Source of the DNA: Pleomorphomonas sp.
Lineage (GTDB): Bacteria; Pseudomonadota; Alphaproteobacteria; Rhizobiales; Pleomorphomonadaceae
Length of the DNA: 64,000 bases
Assembly: GCA_030603685.1 (NCBI GenBank)
Contig: JAUVXG010000003.1
Span: forward strand, 1-64,000
Direction of reading: 5' to 3'
The notes below the pieces were generated by a model. It saw nothing but the letters and a program-made list of their open reading frames with translations. It was not told the DNA's origin and searched no databases. Below, piece after piece: positions 1 to 8,236 of this stretch. Both the position numbers and the translations under genes were made by a program. Positions within the stretch are counted from its first letter, which is position 1, and each line of letters opens with the position of its first letter.

Positions 1-90
1 CGCGGCCTGATCCGGCCCACCGGCCTTTACGAAACCGGCGGCGCCTATCGCCCGGCCGAACTCTACGAACTCATTGCCGAACAGGAGTAA
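1..90 (+). CDS. C-terminal end of an unidentified protein (partial)
   Basis: Open reading frame running in from the left edge and stopping at TAA 88-90; only the last 29 residues are visible and they match no family I recognise. It ends six bases before the start of the SPFH gene, so it is very likely the first or an upstream member of the same operon as the SPFH and NAD-kinase-like genes. Codon choice (G/C third positions) matches a real gene. No function is assigned. Confidence 0.6.
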   Translation, partial: RGLIRPTGLYETGGAYRPAELYELIAEQE

Positions 91-96
91 TTCATC

Positions 97-1116
97 ATGG
101 CGCAGATCAAGAGCTACCCGATGGTCCGTCACCTGAGGGCCGATGCTTCGGCGCACATCCAGTATTTCAGGCGCGGCGAGCGTCGTCTCTCCGGGCGCGG
201 CCTTGCCTTCTGGTTCGCTCCCGATGGCGCCTCCATCACGGAAATCCCCATGGATGACCGCTCGATGAACTTCATGGTGAAGGGCCAGTCCTCCGACTAT
301 CAGGACCTTGCGGTGCAGGGCACCATCAGCTGGCGCGTCAAGGAGCCGGAAAAGCTGGGCGAGCGTGTCGACTTCACCATCGATCTGAAGACCGGGGCGC
401 TGCTGGCCAAGCCGGTGGACTCGATCATCGGCTTCATCACCGGGCTGGCGCGCGAATATGCCGACGGCTATCTGAAGGCGTCCGGGGTGCGGGAGCTTCT
501 GGAGAAGGGGCTTGCTCCCTTGCAGGCGGCCGTCAACGCCGGCTTTGCGGCGGACCAGACCCTGCCGGAGATGGGGCTGGTCATCGTGTCGGTCCGCGTG
601 GCGGCGCTGACGCCGTCGTCCGAGCTGGCCCGTGCGCTTCAGGTTCCCACCTTCGAAAGCCTGCAGCAGAAGGCCGACGAGGCGACCTTCGCCCGGCGCG
701 CCCTGGCCGTGGAAAAGGAACGCGCCATCGCCGAGAACGAGCTGGCCAACAAGGTGGAGCTGGCGGCCCGCCGGCAGGAGCTGATCGCCCGCGAAGACGC
801 CAACGCCCGTGCCGAGGCCGAGGCGAGGGCGGCGGCCGAGCGCATCGCCGCCACCAGTGCCGCCGAAGCCGTGCGTCTCGCCGCCGAGGCCGAAGCCGGC
901 CGCATCCGCCTTGTCGAACAGGCGGCGGCGGAAATGGAGCGCATGCGCATGGGCGCCTACGCCGGGCTGTCCCCGGAGATCCTGCTGGCGCTCGCCGCGC
1001 AGGAGTTCGCCGGCAAGCTCGACCATATCGACACGCTGAACGTGACGCCCGACATGCTGGCGAGCCTTACCCAGCAGTTGCGCGGCCTGATGGCCCCGCG
1101 CGAGGCCCGGTCATGA
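97..1116 (+). CDS. SPFH (band 7/prohibitin-like) domain protein
   Basis: 339 residues. Roughly residues 30-185 look like an SPFH/band 7 domain, followed by an Ala/Glu/Arg-rich coiled coil (about 190-285) and a short C-terminal region. Unlike flotillins and stomatins it shows no N-terminal hydrophobic anchor, so it is probably cytosolic or peripherally membrane-bound. SPFH proteins oligomerise and organise membrane or protease complexes. The start follows a short gap after the upstream stop, and its stop overlaps the start of the next gene by four bases (ATGA), indicating translational coupling with the NAD-kinase-like protein. The partner and substrate cannot be seen from sequence. Confidence 0.8.
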   Translation: MAQIKSYPMVRHLRADASAHIQYFRRGERRLSGRGLAFWFAPDGASITEIPMDDRSMNFMVKGQSSDYQDLAVQGTISWRVKEPEKLGERVDFTIDLKTGALLAKPVDSIIGFITGLAREYADGYLKASGVRELLEKGLAPLQAAVNAGFAADQTLPEMGLVIVSVRVAALTPSSELARALQVPTFESLQQKADEATFARRALAVEKERAIAENELANKVELAARRQELIAREDANARAEAEARAAAERIAATSAAEAVRLAAEAEAGRIRLVEQAAAEMERMRMGAYAGLSPEILLALAAQEFAGKLDHIDTLNVTPDMLASLTQQLRGLMAPREARS

Positions 1117-2027
1117 CCAGCCTGGCGCCCCGCGTCGTGCTGGTCACCCGGCAAAGCGAGTATGAGGCGTTGCTGGCCGCCCATGCGACGCGGGGGCAGG
1201 CGGAGTTCTTCCTCTCCACCCGTGGCCAGCGCATCGAGGAGGTGGAGGCGCGGCACGTCCAGCAGGTGCGCGCCATCGCCGAGGCCAAGCGCAAGGTGCC
1301 GGCCGACTGGTCGTTTGCCGAGGTTCAGCGCGAGGATCTCGACCGGTTCCTGTTCACTGCCAACGACATCGTCGTGGCGCTGGGCCAGGATGGGCTGGTG
1401 GCCAACCTCGCCAAGTATCTCGCCGGGCAGCCGGTGATTGGCGTCGCCCTCGATCCGGCCCGCAGCGAGGGCATATTGACCCGCCACACGCTCGACGGCC
1501 TTGGCCGCCTGTTGCTCTCGGTCGATCGCAACGACGCGGCGACCGAGGCCCGCACCATGGTGGAGGCCAGGAGTTCGGAGGGCACCAGCCTCACTGCGCT
1601 GAACGAGCTGTTTCTCGGCCACCGCTCGCACCAGTCGGCCCGCTACGTTCTCCAGCACGCCGGCGAGGAGGAGTTTCAGTCCTCCTCGGGTGTCATCGTC
1701 TCGACCGGCACCGGTCTGTCGGGCTGGGCGCGCTCGATCCTCACCGCCACCGGCGGCGAGACGACCATTGCCTCCACCGACCCGCGCGCCATCTTCCTGT
1801 CGCGCGAACCGTGGCCGAGCCGCACATCCGGCTGCAAGCTGCGCCAGGGCGAGATTGCCAGCGGTGCCGAGCTGAAGGTCATCTCGCGCGTCGACATGGG
1901 GGGCGTGATCTTCGCCGATGGCATAGAACAGGACTTTCTGGCCTTCGACTGGGGCGTCCGGGTGGAAGTCCGGATCGCCGACCGGACGCTGAACGTGGTC
2001 CTCGACGAGCGAAACGCCCGGCGCTGA
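1113..2027 (+). CDS. NAD kinase-like (ATP-NAD kinase fold) protein
   Basis: 304 residues. A segment at about 90-110 (DIVVALGQDGL) sits where NAD kinases carry the GGDGT nucleotide motif, and VSTGTGLSGW near residue 197 corresponds to the second conserved NAD-kinase loop (STPTGSTAY type). The C-terminal beta-rich part also fits the fold. Both motifs are altered (GQDG for GGDG), so classical NAD phosphorylation is uncertain and a related lipid/sugar/nucleotide kinase or a binding-only role is possible. It overlaps the SPFH stop by four bases, so the two proteins are made in a coupled ratio and probably work together. Confidence 0.65.
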   Translation: MTSLAPRVVLVTRQSEYEALLAAHATRGQAEFFLSTRGQRIEEVEARHVQQVRAIAEAKRKVPADWSFAEVQREDLDRFLFTANDIVVALGQDGLVANLAKYLAGQPVIGVALDPARSEGILTRHTLDGLGRLLLSVDRNDAATEARTMVEARSSEGTSLTALNELFLGHRSHQSARYVLQHAGEEEFQSSSGVIVSTGTGLSGWARSILTATGGETTIASTDPRAIFLSREPWPSRTSGCKLRQGEIASGAELKVISRVDMGGVIFADGIEQDFLAFDWGVRVEVRIADRTLNVVLDERNARR

Positions 2028-2049
2028 CGGGATCTGCGGCCGGATGACG

Positions 2050-2076
2050 GCATGAGGGGGCGGGTGCCCCCCATGC
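2050..2076. terminator. Stem-loop between convergent genes, likely bidirectional terminator
   Basis: Arms GCATG+GGGGGC and GCCCCC+CATGC (one bulged A) close a four-base loop between the convergent NAD-kinase-like and gap genes. There is no clear T run on either side, so intrinsic termination would be weak; position and stem strength support a terminator. Confidence 0.5.
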
Positions 2077-2085
2077 TCGCTCGCC

Positions 2086-3087
2086 TCACCGCATCATGTG
2101 CGCGGCCAGATCGAGGCAGCGGCAGGAGTAGCCCCACTCGTTGTCGTACCAGGCGATCAGCTTGGTCAGGCCCTCGGAGGTCTGCATGCCGGCCTTGGCG
2201 TCGAAGATGGACGAGTGGGCGTTGCCCCGGAGGTCGGTGGAGACGACGGCGTCGTCGCAATATTCGAGGACGCCGCGATAGGCGCCGGCCGAGGCGTCGC
2301 GGATCGCTTCGCAGATCTCGGCGTAGGAGACCTTGGTGCTGAGGCGGCAGGTGAGGTCGACCATCGACACGTCGGCCACCGGCACGCGCACGGCCATGCC
2401 GTTGATGCGGCCGTTCAGCTTGGGAATGACCTTGCCGACCATGCGCGCCGCGCCGGTGGTGGCGGGGATGATGTTGCCCAAGATGCCGCGCCCGAAGCGC
2501 CAGTCCTTGCGGGCCACGCCGTCGACCGGGTTCTGGCTGGCGGTGACCGCGTGGACGGTCAGCATCAGCGCCTCTTCGAGGCGGTAGAGGTCGTTCATCA
2601 GCTTGGCGAGCGGCGCCACGCAGTTGGTGGTGCAGGAGGCGTTGGAGACGATGGTCTCGCCGGCATAGGCGTCGGCGTTGACGCCCATCACGAACACCGG
2701 CGTCTTGTCGGTGGGCGGACCGGATATCACCACCTTCCTGGCGCCGGCCTTGATGTGCCCCTCGGTGCTGTCGAGGGTGAGGAAGCGGCCGGTCGACTCG
2801 ATCACCAGGTCGACACCGGCATCGGCCCAGGCGATGGCGGCGGGGTCCTTCTCCTCGAAGGCGACGATGCGGCGGCCGTCGACGAGGAGGGCGCCCTCAG
2901 CCGTCTCCACCTGTCCGGGGAAGGCGCCGTGCACGCTGTCGTATTTCAGGAGATAGGCGAGGTGGTCGATGGGCAGGAGGTCGTTCACCGCCACCACTTC
3001 CAGATCGCCCCGCTCCCGCGCGGCACGGAAAACCATGCGGCCGATACGGCCGAAGCCATTGATGCCAATGCGAATCTTGTCAGCCAT
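2086..3087 (-). CDS. gap: Type I glyceraldehyde-3-phosphate dehydrogenase
   Basis: 333 residues, the normal family length. The N-terminal Rossmann signature INGFGRIGRM (residues 8-17), the catalytic cysteine in SNASCTTNC (about residue 150) and the C-terminal WYDNEWGYS motif are all present. It oxidises glyceraldehyde-3-phosphate to 1,3-bisphosphoglycerate with NAD in the cytosol (glycolysis/gluconeogenesis). It is transcribed alone, divergently from a TetR regulator, with an 85-base AT-richer shared promoter region that could be controlled by that regulator. It is not in a gap-pgk operon, so it may be a second or accessory GAPDH. Confidence 0.95.
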   Translation of the reverse strand: MADKIRIGINGFGRIGRMVFRAARERGDLEVVAVNDLLPIDHLAYLLKYDSVHGAFPGQVETAEGALLVDGRRIVAFEEKDPAAIAWADAGVDLVIESTGRFLTLDSTEGHIKAGARKVVISGPPTDKTPVFVMGVNADAYAGETIVSNASCTTNCVAPLAKLMNDLYRLEEALMLTVHAVTASQNPVDGVARKDWRFGRGILGNIIPATTGAARMVGKVIPKLNGRINGMAVRVPVADVSMVDLTCRLSTKVSYAEICEAIRDASAGAYRGVLEYCDDAVVSTDLRGNAHSSIFDAKAGMQTSEGLTKLIAWYDNEWGYSCRCLDLAAHMMR

Positions 3088-3172
3088 CGTTGTTCTCCAT
3101 TTTTCCTCTCACATTTTCATACTAGGTCGCATAAAATGGAGCGTCGATTAATTTTTTGCGAAGTGGTACAAA

Positions 3173-3802
3173 ATGACAGCCAAACCCGCCCGTGGCCGTC
3201 CCCGCGCCTATGACCCCGAGGAAGCCCTGGCGGCCGCCCTCGGCGAGTTCCGCCGGCGCGGCTACACCGCCACCTCGCTCGATCACCTGTCGGACGCCAC
3301 GAAGATGGCGCGGCCGAGCCTCTATGCCGCCTTCGGCAACAAGCTGGAGATCTATCGCAAGGCCGTCCGCCAATACTCCGAGCAGACGGCCGAGCGGCGG
3401 CAGCGCGCCCTGTTCGAGGAGCCGTCGCTGGACAAGGGCCTCGAGGATTATTTCGGTGCGATCATCGACGCCTATTTCTCGCGGGAGGGCGAGCCGCTCG
3501 GCTGCCCGGTGCTCAGCGTCATCTCCGGCGAGGCGGCGGCCGATCCGGTCATCGGGGCGGAGCTTGCCGCCGCCATCGGCCGATCCGACGGGCTGCTCCA
3601 GCGGCGCATGGCCCAGGCCGTCGAGGCCGGCGAGATCGCTGCCGACGCCGATGTCAGGGGGCTCGCCGCCATGCTGGCGGCGCTCCAGCACAGCCTGGCG
3701 CTGAGGGCGCGCGCCGGCACGCCCCGGCCGGAGCTTCAGGCCATCGCGCGCGCGCATGTGGCGCTGGCGCTGCGAGCGGCGGGTGCTGCACGCCCGAATT
3801 AA
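3173..3802 (+). CDS. TetR/AcrR family transcriptional regulator
   Basis: 209 residues. The N-terminal helix-turn-helix (about residues 20-62, TATSLDHLSDATKMARPSLY then AFGNK) is typical of TetR proteins; the remaining helices form a ligand-binding domain with no identifiable inducer. The gene is divergent from gap with an 85-base AT-rich spacer, so autoregulation and control of gap are both possible. No strong Shine-Dalgarno sequence precedes the start. A perfect inverted repeat lies about 60 bases after the stop. Confidence 0.88.
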   Translation: MTAKPARGRPRAYDPEEALAAALGEFRRRGYTATSLDHLSDATKMARPSLYAAFGNKLEIYRKAVRQYSEQTAERRQRALFEEPSLDKGLEDYFGAIIDAYFSREGEPLGCPVLSVISGEAAADPVIGAELAAAIGRSDGLLQRRMAQAVEAGEIAADADVRGLAAMLAALQHSLALRARAGTPRPELQAIARAHVALALRAAGAARPN

Positions 3803-3859
3803 ATGAGTCCTCGCGTCATATTAAGGTTTCGTGTACCATCTATTGCGACCGTCAACCGT

Positions 3860-3896
3860 CCCGGGCCGATGCTTGGCGCGCCGTGATCGGCCCGGG
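3860..3896. other. Perfect 11-bp inverted repeat (stem-loop)
   Basis: CCCGGGCCGAT and ATCGGCCCGGG are perfectly complementary and 15 bases apart, between the TetR gene and the HicB-like gene. There is no T run, so it may be a transcript-stabilising hairpin, a rho-dependent end or a protein-binding site. The rest of 3803-4000 holds no HicA-like toxin frame. Confidence 0.5.
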
Positions 3897-4000
3897 GACC
3901 TCGGCTCGCGAGGGAGCCCTGCTCGAATGGCTCCTCGTGCCCGGACGCCCTCCCTTCGGGGACTTCCCTTTCGTTTCAGCATCCGAGCCAGGAGGCTCAC

Positions 4001-4384
4001 ATGGCCTACGCCGTCGCGCTCATTCACGAAGAAGACAACCGCAGTTTTGGCGTGTCCTTCCCCGATTTCCCCGATTGCCATTCGGCGGCCACCAACCTCA
4101 ACGACGCGATCGCCCGGGCCGCCGTGGCGCTGGCTGCCCACGTGAAGAACCTCGACGAGCACAAGATGCCGATCCTGCGCACGCTCGACGACATACGCCG
4201 CACGCAGGAGCTTCACGAGGCGATCATCGCCGCCGTGCCGGTGGAGATGCCCGGCAAGCCGGTGCCGGTGCAGATCACGCTCAACGAGCACCTGCTCGCC
4301 GCGCTCGACCGCGCCGCAAGGACGGCCGGCGTCACCCGTTCGGAGAAGATCGCCGAGGCGATCCGCGCCAGTCTCAAGGTTTAA
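4001..4384 (+). CDS. Orphan HicB-family antitoxin-like protein
   Basis: 127 residues. Residues 1-55 have the HicB partial RNase H-like fold (FGVSFPDFPDCHSAATNLND is typical) and residues about 85-127 form a ribbon-helix-helix-like DNA-binding end (VQITLNEHLLAALDRAAR). A strong ribosome-binding site (CCAGGAGGC) precedes the ATG. HicB normally sits beside the small mRNA interferase HicA, yet no HicA frame with the GSHR-type motif exists on either side. It is followed 47 bases later by another toxin-less antitoxin gene. It may be a solitary regulator or neutralise a distant HicA. Confidence 0.75.
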   Translation: MAYAVALIHEEDNRSFGVSFPDFPDCHSAATNLNDAIARAAVALAAHVKNLDEHKMPILRTLDDIRRTQELHEAIIAAVPVEMPGKPVPVQITLNEHLLAALDRAARTAGVTRSEKIAEAIRASLKV

Positions 4385-4431
4385 GACGCCCCCCATCAAG
4401 ACCCGCCGTCGTCATTGAGGAGGCCACGACC

Positions 4432-4725
4432 ATGCCACGCGATCTGTCGCTGCATCCCGGCATCGTCCTCAGGGATGAGTTCCTGAGGCCGATGGGGATC
4501 TCGGTCCAGGCTCTGGCCGAGGCGATCGGCGTCTCCAGCAGCCTGATGCAAGAGATCTGCAACGGCCGGCAGGGCATGTCGGCCAGCATCGCCCTGAGGC
4601 TCGGCCGCTACCTTGCCTTCGATCCGCAGTGGTTCATGACCATGCAGTCGAAATACGACCTGTCGGCCGCCGCCGAGGACATGGCCGAGGCGCTCGCCCG
4701 CATCCGGCCGTGCGAGGCGGCCTGA
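4432..4725 (+). CDS. HigA-family (addiction module antidote) HTH protein without a toxin
   Basis: 97 residues. The sequence begins with the family signature LHPGIVLRDEFLRPMGISVQ and contains a Cro/CI-type helix-turn-helix (about residues 25-60), ending in the family hallmark DPQWFMTMQ near residue 65. GAGGAGG lies eight bases before the ATG. A HigB toxin normally precedes higA; here the preceding gene is HicB-like, so the pair consists of antitoxin-type proteins only. Compare the complete higBA at 54956-55559, whose HigA shares the same architecture; cross-talk is possible. Confidence 0.8.
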   Translation: MPRDLSLHPGIVLRDEFLRPMGISVQALAEAIGVSSSLMQEICNGRQGMSASIALRLGRYLAFDPQWFMTMQSKYDLSAAAEDMAEALARIRPCEAA

Positions 4726-4740
4726 TCTCACATGTCTTCT

Positions 4741-4800
4741 TTGAGCGGGACTTGTTCAGCTCAAGGCGGGCATTTCAAGCGGGTTTCGGCCTGACCGGTC
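4741..4800 (+). repeat. Degenerate copy of the B half of intergenic repeat family B/C
   Basis: Resembles the first half of the element at 23969-24089 (GGACTT-TCCGGCTCAAGCGGGTT-CGGCCTGACCGG pattern) with several changes. It lies between the HigA-like gene and the L,D-transpeptidase gene. Confidence 0.45.
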
Positions 4801-4819
4801 CCCCAGAAAGGTTTGTTCG

Positions 4820-5857
4820 GTGACGTTGCGTTCGCTCGCGTTTGTTCTTCTTGCCACGGCGGCCCTTTCGGGCTGCGCGCTGTTCGGCGACGACCTCAAG
4901 CGGTCGGAGCGGCCGATCCCGCCCAAGCTTCTGTCGGAGATGAACGCCAAGGGGCTGGGCGCCGCCTCGCCCATCCTGATCCGCGTGTTCAAGCAGGAGA
5001 GCGAGCTCGAACTGTGGAAGATGGACCGCACCGGCCGCTATGCGCTGCTCAAGACCTATCCGATCTGTCGCTGGTCGGGAAAGCTGGGTCCGAAGACGAC
5101 GGAGGGCGACCGACAGACGCCGGAGGGCTTCTACTCCATCGCCCAGCGCCAGATGAACCCGGACAGCCGCTACTACCTGTCCTTCAACCTCGGCTTCCCC
5201 AACCGGCTGGAGGCGGCGCTCGGCTATGAGGGCTCGGCGCTGATGATCCATGGCGCCTGCTCGTCGCGCGGCTGCTACGCGGTGACCGACAATGCCGCCT
5301 TCGAAATCTACGCCCTGGCGCGCGAGGCCTTCCGGGGCGGCCAGCCGTCCTTCCAGGTGGAGGCGCTGCCCTTCCGCATGACGCCGGCCAACCTGGCGCT
5401 GCATCGCAACGACCCCAACATGCCCTTCTGGCGCAACCTCAAGGAAGGCAGCGACGCCTTCGAGCTGACGCGCAAGGCGCCGCGCGTCGGCTATTGCGGC
5501 GGCCGCTACGTGTTCAACGCGGACAATGTCGACGGCTCCGTCGATCCGCTCGCGCCCTGTCCGCCGCTTCAGGTGGACGCCGAGCTGTCGGCCGCCGTCG
5601 CCGCCAAGGCGGCCAGGGACGATGCCGCCGCCGCCGCCATCGCCGCCGCCAACCCGGCTATGCCGGCCATGAGCTACGTCGACGGCGGCATGCACCCGGC
5701 CTTCCGCGCCATCCTGCAGGACAAGGGCGCCAAGAAGCTGTCCAAGATGACCTCGGAGAAGACGCCGGTCAGCCAGCCCGACGCGGCGCTGGCCGATCCC
5801 TACACGCCCGATCTGCCGGCGCGACTGACGGTCGGCGCCGGCGGACCGTCGTCCTGA
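4820..5857 (+). CDS. YafK-type murein L,D-transpeptidase lipoprotein
   Basis: 345 residues with a GTG start behind AGAAAGG. A lipoprotein signal peptide ends at LSGC (lipidated Cys19). The YkuD catalytic domain spans about residues 50-190 and carries the motif HGACSSRGCY (catalytic His about 144 and Cys about 151). The C-terminal third is Ala-rich and low complexity. YkuD enzymes form or cleave meso-DAP bonds in peptidoglycan; E. coli YafK/DpaA detaches Braun lipoprotein, whereas alphaproteobacteria link outer-membrane proteins, so the substrate here may be such a linkage. Location: periplasm, membrane anchored. Confidence 0.85.
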   Translation: MTLRSLAFVLLATAALSGCALFGDDLKRSERPIPPKLLSEMNAKGLGAASPILIRVFKQESELELWKMDRTGRYALLKTYPICRWSGKLGPKTTEGDRQTPEGFYSIAQRQMNPDSRYYLSFNLGFPNRLEAALGYEGSALMIHGACSSRGCYAVTDNAAFEIYALAREAFRGGQPSFQVEALPFRMTPANLALHRNDPNMPFWRNLKEGSDAFELTRKAPRVGYCGGRYVFNADNVDGSVDPLAPCPPLQVDAELSAAVAAKAARDDAAAAAIAAANPAMPAMSYVDGGMHPAFRAILQDKGAKKLSKMTSEKTPVSQPDAALADPYTPDLPARLTVGAGGPSS

Positions 5858-5876
5858 CGTGGGCGAAAAAAGGCTC

Positions 5877-5907
5877 TTGCTCCTATAGTCGCTAGAGGTT
5901 GTAGCAC
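5877..5907 (+). promoter_or_regulatory. MerR-type (CadR/PbrR/ZntR-like) metal-responsive promoter
   Basis: TTGCTC (-35), a 19-base spacer and TAGCAC (-10); the over-long spacer contains the dyad CCTATAGTCGCTAGAGG (5882-5898). This matches the known CadR/PbrR operator pattern (CTATAGTAACTAGAGG) in sequence and spacing. It lies directly upstream of the P-type ATPase. No MerR gene adjoins it, so the regulator must be encoded elsewhere. Confidence 0.8.
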
Positions 5908-5934
5908 TTCGATCATGAGAATCGGAGTGAAGTC

Positions 5935-8220
5935 ATGACCGAGGCAACCCAGCAGAACCGGTACCGCGTCGGCGGCATGGATTGCGCTTCCTGCGCGCAG
6001 AAGATCGATACGGCGGTGCGCCGCCTGCCGGGCGTCGAGGATGTTTCGGTGTCCGTCACCTCCGGCACCATGACCGTTCACCACAATGGCGACGAGGCGC
6101 TGGCGTCGGCCATCACCAAGCGCGTCTCCGGCCTCGGTTATCAGATCGCGCCGCTCGCGCCCGCCGCACCCAAGCCCGAGGCGGAAGAGAAGGCCTGCGG
6201 CTGCTGCCACCATGATCATGACCACGGCGATGATGATCATCACGGCCATGACCATGCGGGGCACGATCATGATGCTCACGGTCACGATCATGATCACGCC
6301 CACGATGCCGCCGACGAGGTTCCCGGTCTGCACGGGCACGACCATGGCCCGATGACCGGCCCGTGGTGGCAGTCGGCCAAGGGGCGGCTCACCATCATGG
6401 CCGGCGCGGCGCTGGCCGTCGCCTGGGGGCTCGGGCACCTATTCCCGGTCTATGACGCGTGGATCTTCGCGGTGGCGATGCTGGTCGGGCTGGTGCCGAT
6501 CGCCCGCCGCGCCATCATGGCCGCGATGGTCGGCACGCCCTTTTCCATCGAGATGCTGATGACCATCGCCGCCGTCGGCGCGGTGATCATCGGGGCGAGC
6601 GAGGAGGCGGCGACCGTCGTCTTCCTGTTCCTGATCGGCGAACTGCTGGAGGGCGTGGCGGCCGGCCGCGCCAGGGCGAGCATCCAGTCGCTCTCCAAGC
6701 TGGTGCCGAAGACGGCGCTGCTTGAAAAGGGTGGCAAGACGGCCGAGGTGCCGGCCGAGAGCCTCGCGGTCGGCGCCACCATTCTCGTCAGGCCCGGCGA
6801 TCGCATTCCCGCCGACGGCATTATCCTCTCGGGCGAAAGCTCGGTCGACGAGGCGCCGGTGACCGGCGAGAGCACGCCGGTGGTGAAGGGCGTCGATGCC
6901 TCCGTCTATGCCGGCACGGTGAACGGCGAGGCGGCGCTGCGCGTCAAGGTGACGGCGGCGGCGGCCGACAACACCATCGCCCGGGTGGTCAAGCTGGTCG
7001 AGGAGGCGCAGGAATCCAAGGCGCCGACCGAGCGCTTCATCGATCGCTTCTCGCGCTACTACACGCCCAGTGTCGTCGCCGTCGGCGCGCTGGTCGCCAT
7101 CGTGCCGCCGCTGCTGTTCGGCGGCGCCTGGGGCGAATGGATCTACAAGGGCCTCGCCATCCTGTTGATCGGCTGCCCCTGCGCGCTGGTCATCTCGACG
7201 CCGGCCGCCATCGCCGCCTCGCTGTCGTCGGGCGCCCGGCGCGGCCTGCTCTTGAAGGGCGGCGCCGTGCTGGAAGGCTTCGGCAAGGTGACCGCCGTGG
7301 CGCTCGACAAGACGGGAACGCTGACCGAGGGCAAGCCGGTGGTGACCGACGTCGTCGCCTACGGCCGGCCCGAGGCCGAGGTCGTTAGGCTCGCCGCCGC
7401 GCTGGAGACCGGCTCCAGCCATCCGCTCGCCAAGGCGATCCTCGACCGTGCCGCCAAGGATGGCGCCGACGTGCCGCCGGCCGATGACGCCAGGGCGCTG
7501 GGCGGCAAGGGCGTGACCGGCGTCGTCGACGGCGCGGAGATCCTGCTGGCCTCGCCCAGGGCGGCTGGCGAGCGGGTTGTCCTCAACGACGAGCAGTCGC
7601 AGCGCATCGCCGCCTTCAACGACGAGGGCAAGACGGTGTCGGTGCTGGTGACTGGCAACGCGGTGGCCGGCATCCTCGCCATGCGCGACGAGCCGCGCGC
7701 CGACGCGACGGCCGGCCTGAAGGCGCTGAACGACCACGGCATCCGCACGGTGATGCTGACCGGCGACAACCGCCGCACCGCCGAGGCCATCGGCCGGCAG
7801 CTGGGCATCGAGGTGCGGGCCGAGCTGCTGCCCGAGGACAAGCAGCGCATCGTCGGCGAGCTCAAGGCAGAGGGCCTCAAGGTGGCCAAGGTGGGCGACG
7901 GCATCAACGACGCCCCGGCGCTCGCCGCCGCCGACGTCGGCATCGCCATGGGCGGCGGCACCGACGTGGCGCTGGAAACTGCCGACGCCGCCAGCCTGCA
8001 CGGCCGCGTCGGCGATATCGCCGCCATGATCGCCCTGTCGAAGCGCACCATGGCCAACATCGGCCAGAACATCACCATCGCCCTCGGCCTCAAGGCGGTG
8101 TTCCTGGTCACCACCATCGCCGGCATCACCGGCCTCTGGCCCGCCATCCTCGCCGACACCGGCGCGACGGTTCTGGTGACGATGAACGCGTTGAGGCTGC
8201 TGGCTCCGGCGAAGGGGTGA
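5935..8220 (+). CDS. zntA: Heavy-metal translocating P-type ATPase (Zn/Cd/Pb type)
   Basis: 761 residues. Order: HMA domain (residues 5-75) with the metal motif MDCASC; an unusual His/Asp-rich linker (about 85-145) containing CGCC and more than fifteen histidines; membrane helices; the intramembrane CPC motif (GCPCAL, about residue 415); phosphorylation site DKTGTLTEG (about 460); ATP-binding and hinge motifs MLTGDN and GDGINDAPA. These define a P1B ATPase, most like the Zn/Cd/Pb (P1B-2) group, exporting divalent metal across the inner membrane. The His-rich stretch probably buffers or senses zinc. The MerR-type promoter upstream fits metal induction. Confidence 0.9.
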   Translation: MTEATQQNRYRVGGMDCASCAQKIDTAVRRLPGVEDVSVSVTSGTMTVHHNGDEALASAITKRVSGLGYQIAPLAPAAPKPEAEEKACGCCHHDHDHGDDDHHGHDHAGHDHDAHGHDHDHAHDAADEVPGLHGHDHGPMTGPWWQSAKGRLTIMAGAALAVAWGLGHLFPVYDAWIFAVAMLVGLVPIARRAIMAAMVGTPFSIEMLMTIAAVGAVIIGASEEAATVVFLFLIGELLEGVAAGRARASIQSLSKLVPKTALLEKGGKTAEVPAESLAVGATILVRPGDRIPADGIILSGESSVDEAPVTGESTPVVKGVDASVYAGTVNGEAALRVKVTAAAADNTIARVVKLVEEAQESKAPTERFIDRFSRYYTPSVVAVGALVAIVPPLLFGGAWGEWIYKGLAILLIGCPCALVISTPAAIAASLSSGARRGLLLKGGAVLEGFGKVTAVALDKTGTLTEGKPVVTDVVAYGRPEAEVVRLAAALETGSSHPLAKAILDRAAKDGADVPPADDARALGGKGVTGVVDGAEILLASPRAAGERVVLNDEQSQRIAAFNDEGKTVSVLVTGNAVAGILAMRDEPRADATAGLKALNDHGIRTVMLTGDNRRTAEAIGRQLGIEVRAELLPEDKQRIVGELKAEGLKVAKVGDGINDAPALAAADVGIAMGGGTDVALETADAASLHGRVGDIAAMIALSKRTMANIGQNITIALGLKAVFLVTTIAGITGLWPAILADTGATVLVTMNALRLLAPAKG

Positions 8221-8236
8221 TCGGGAAAGCCGGCTG

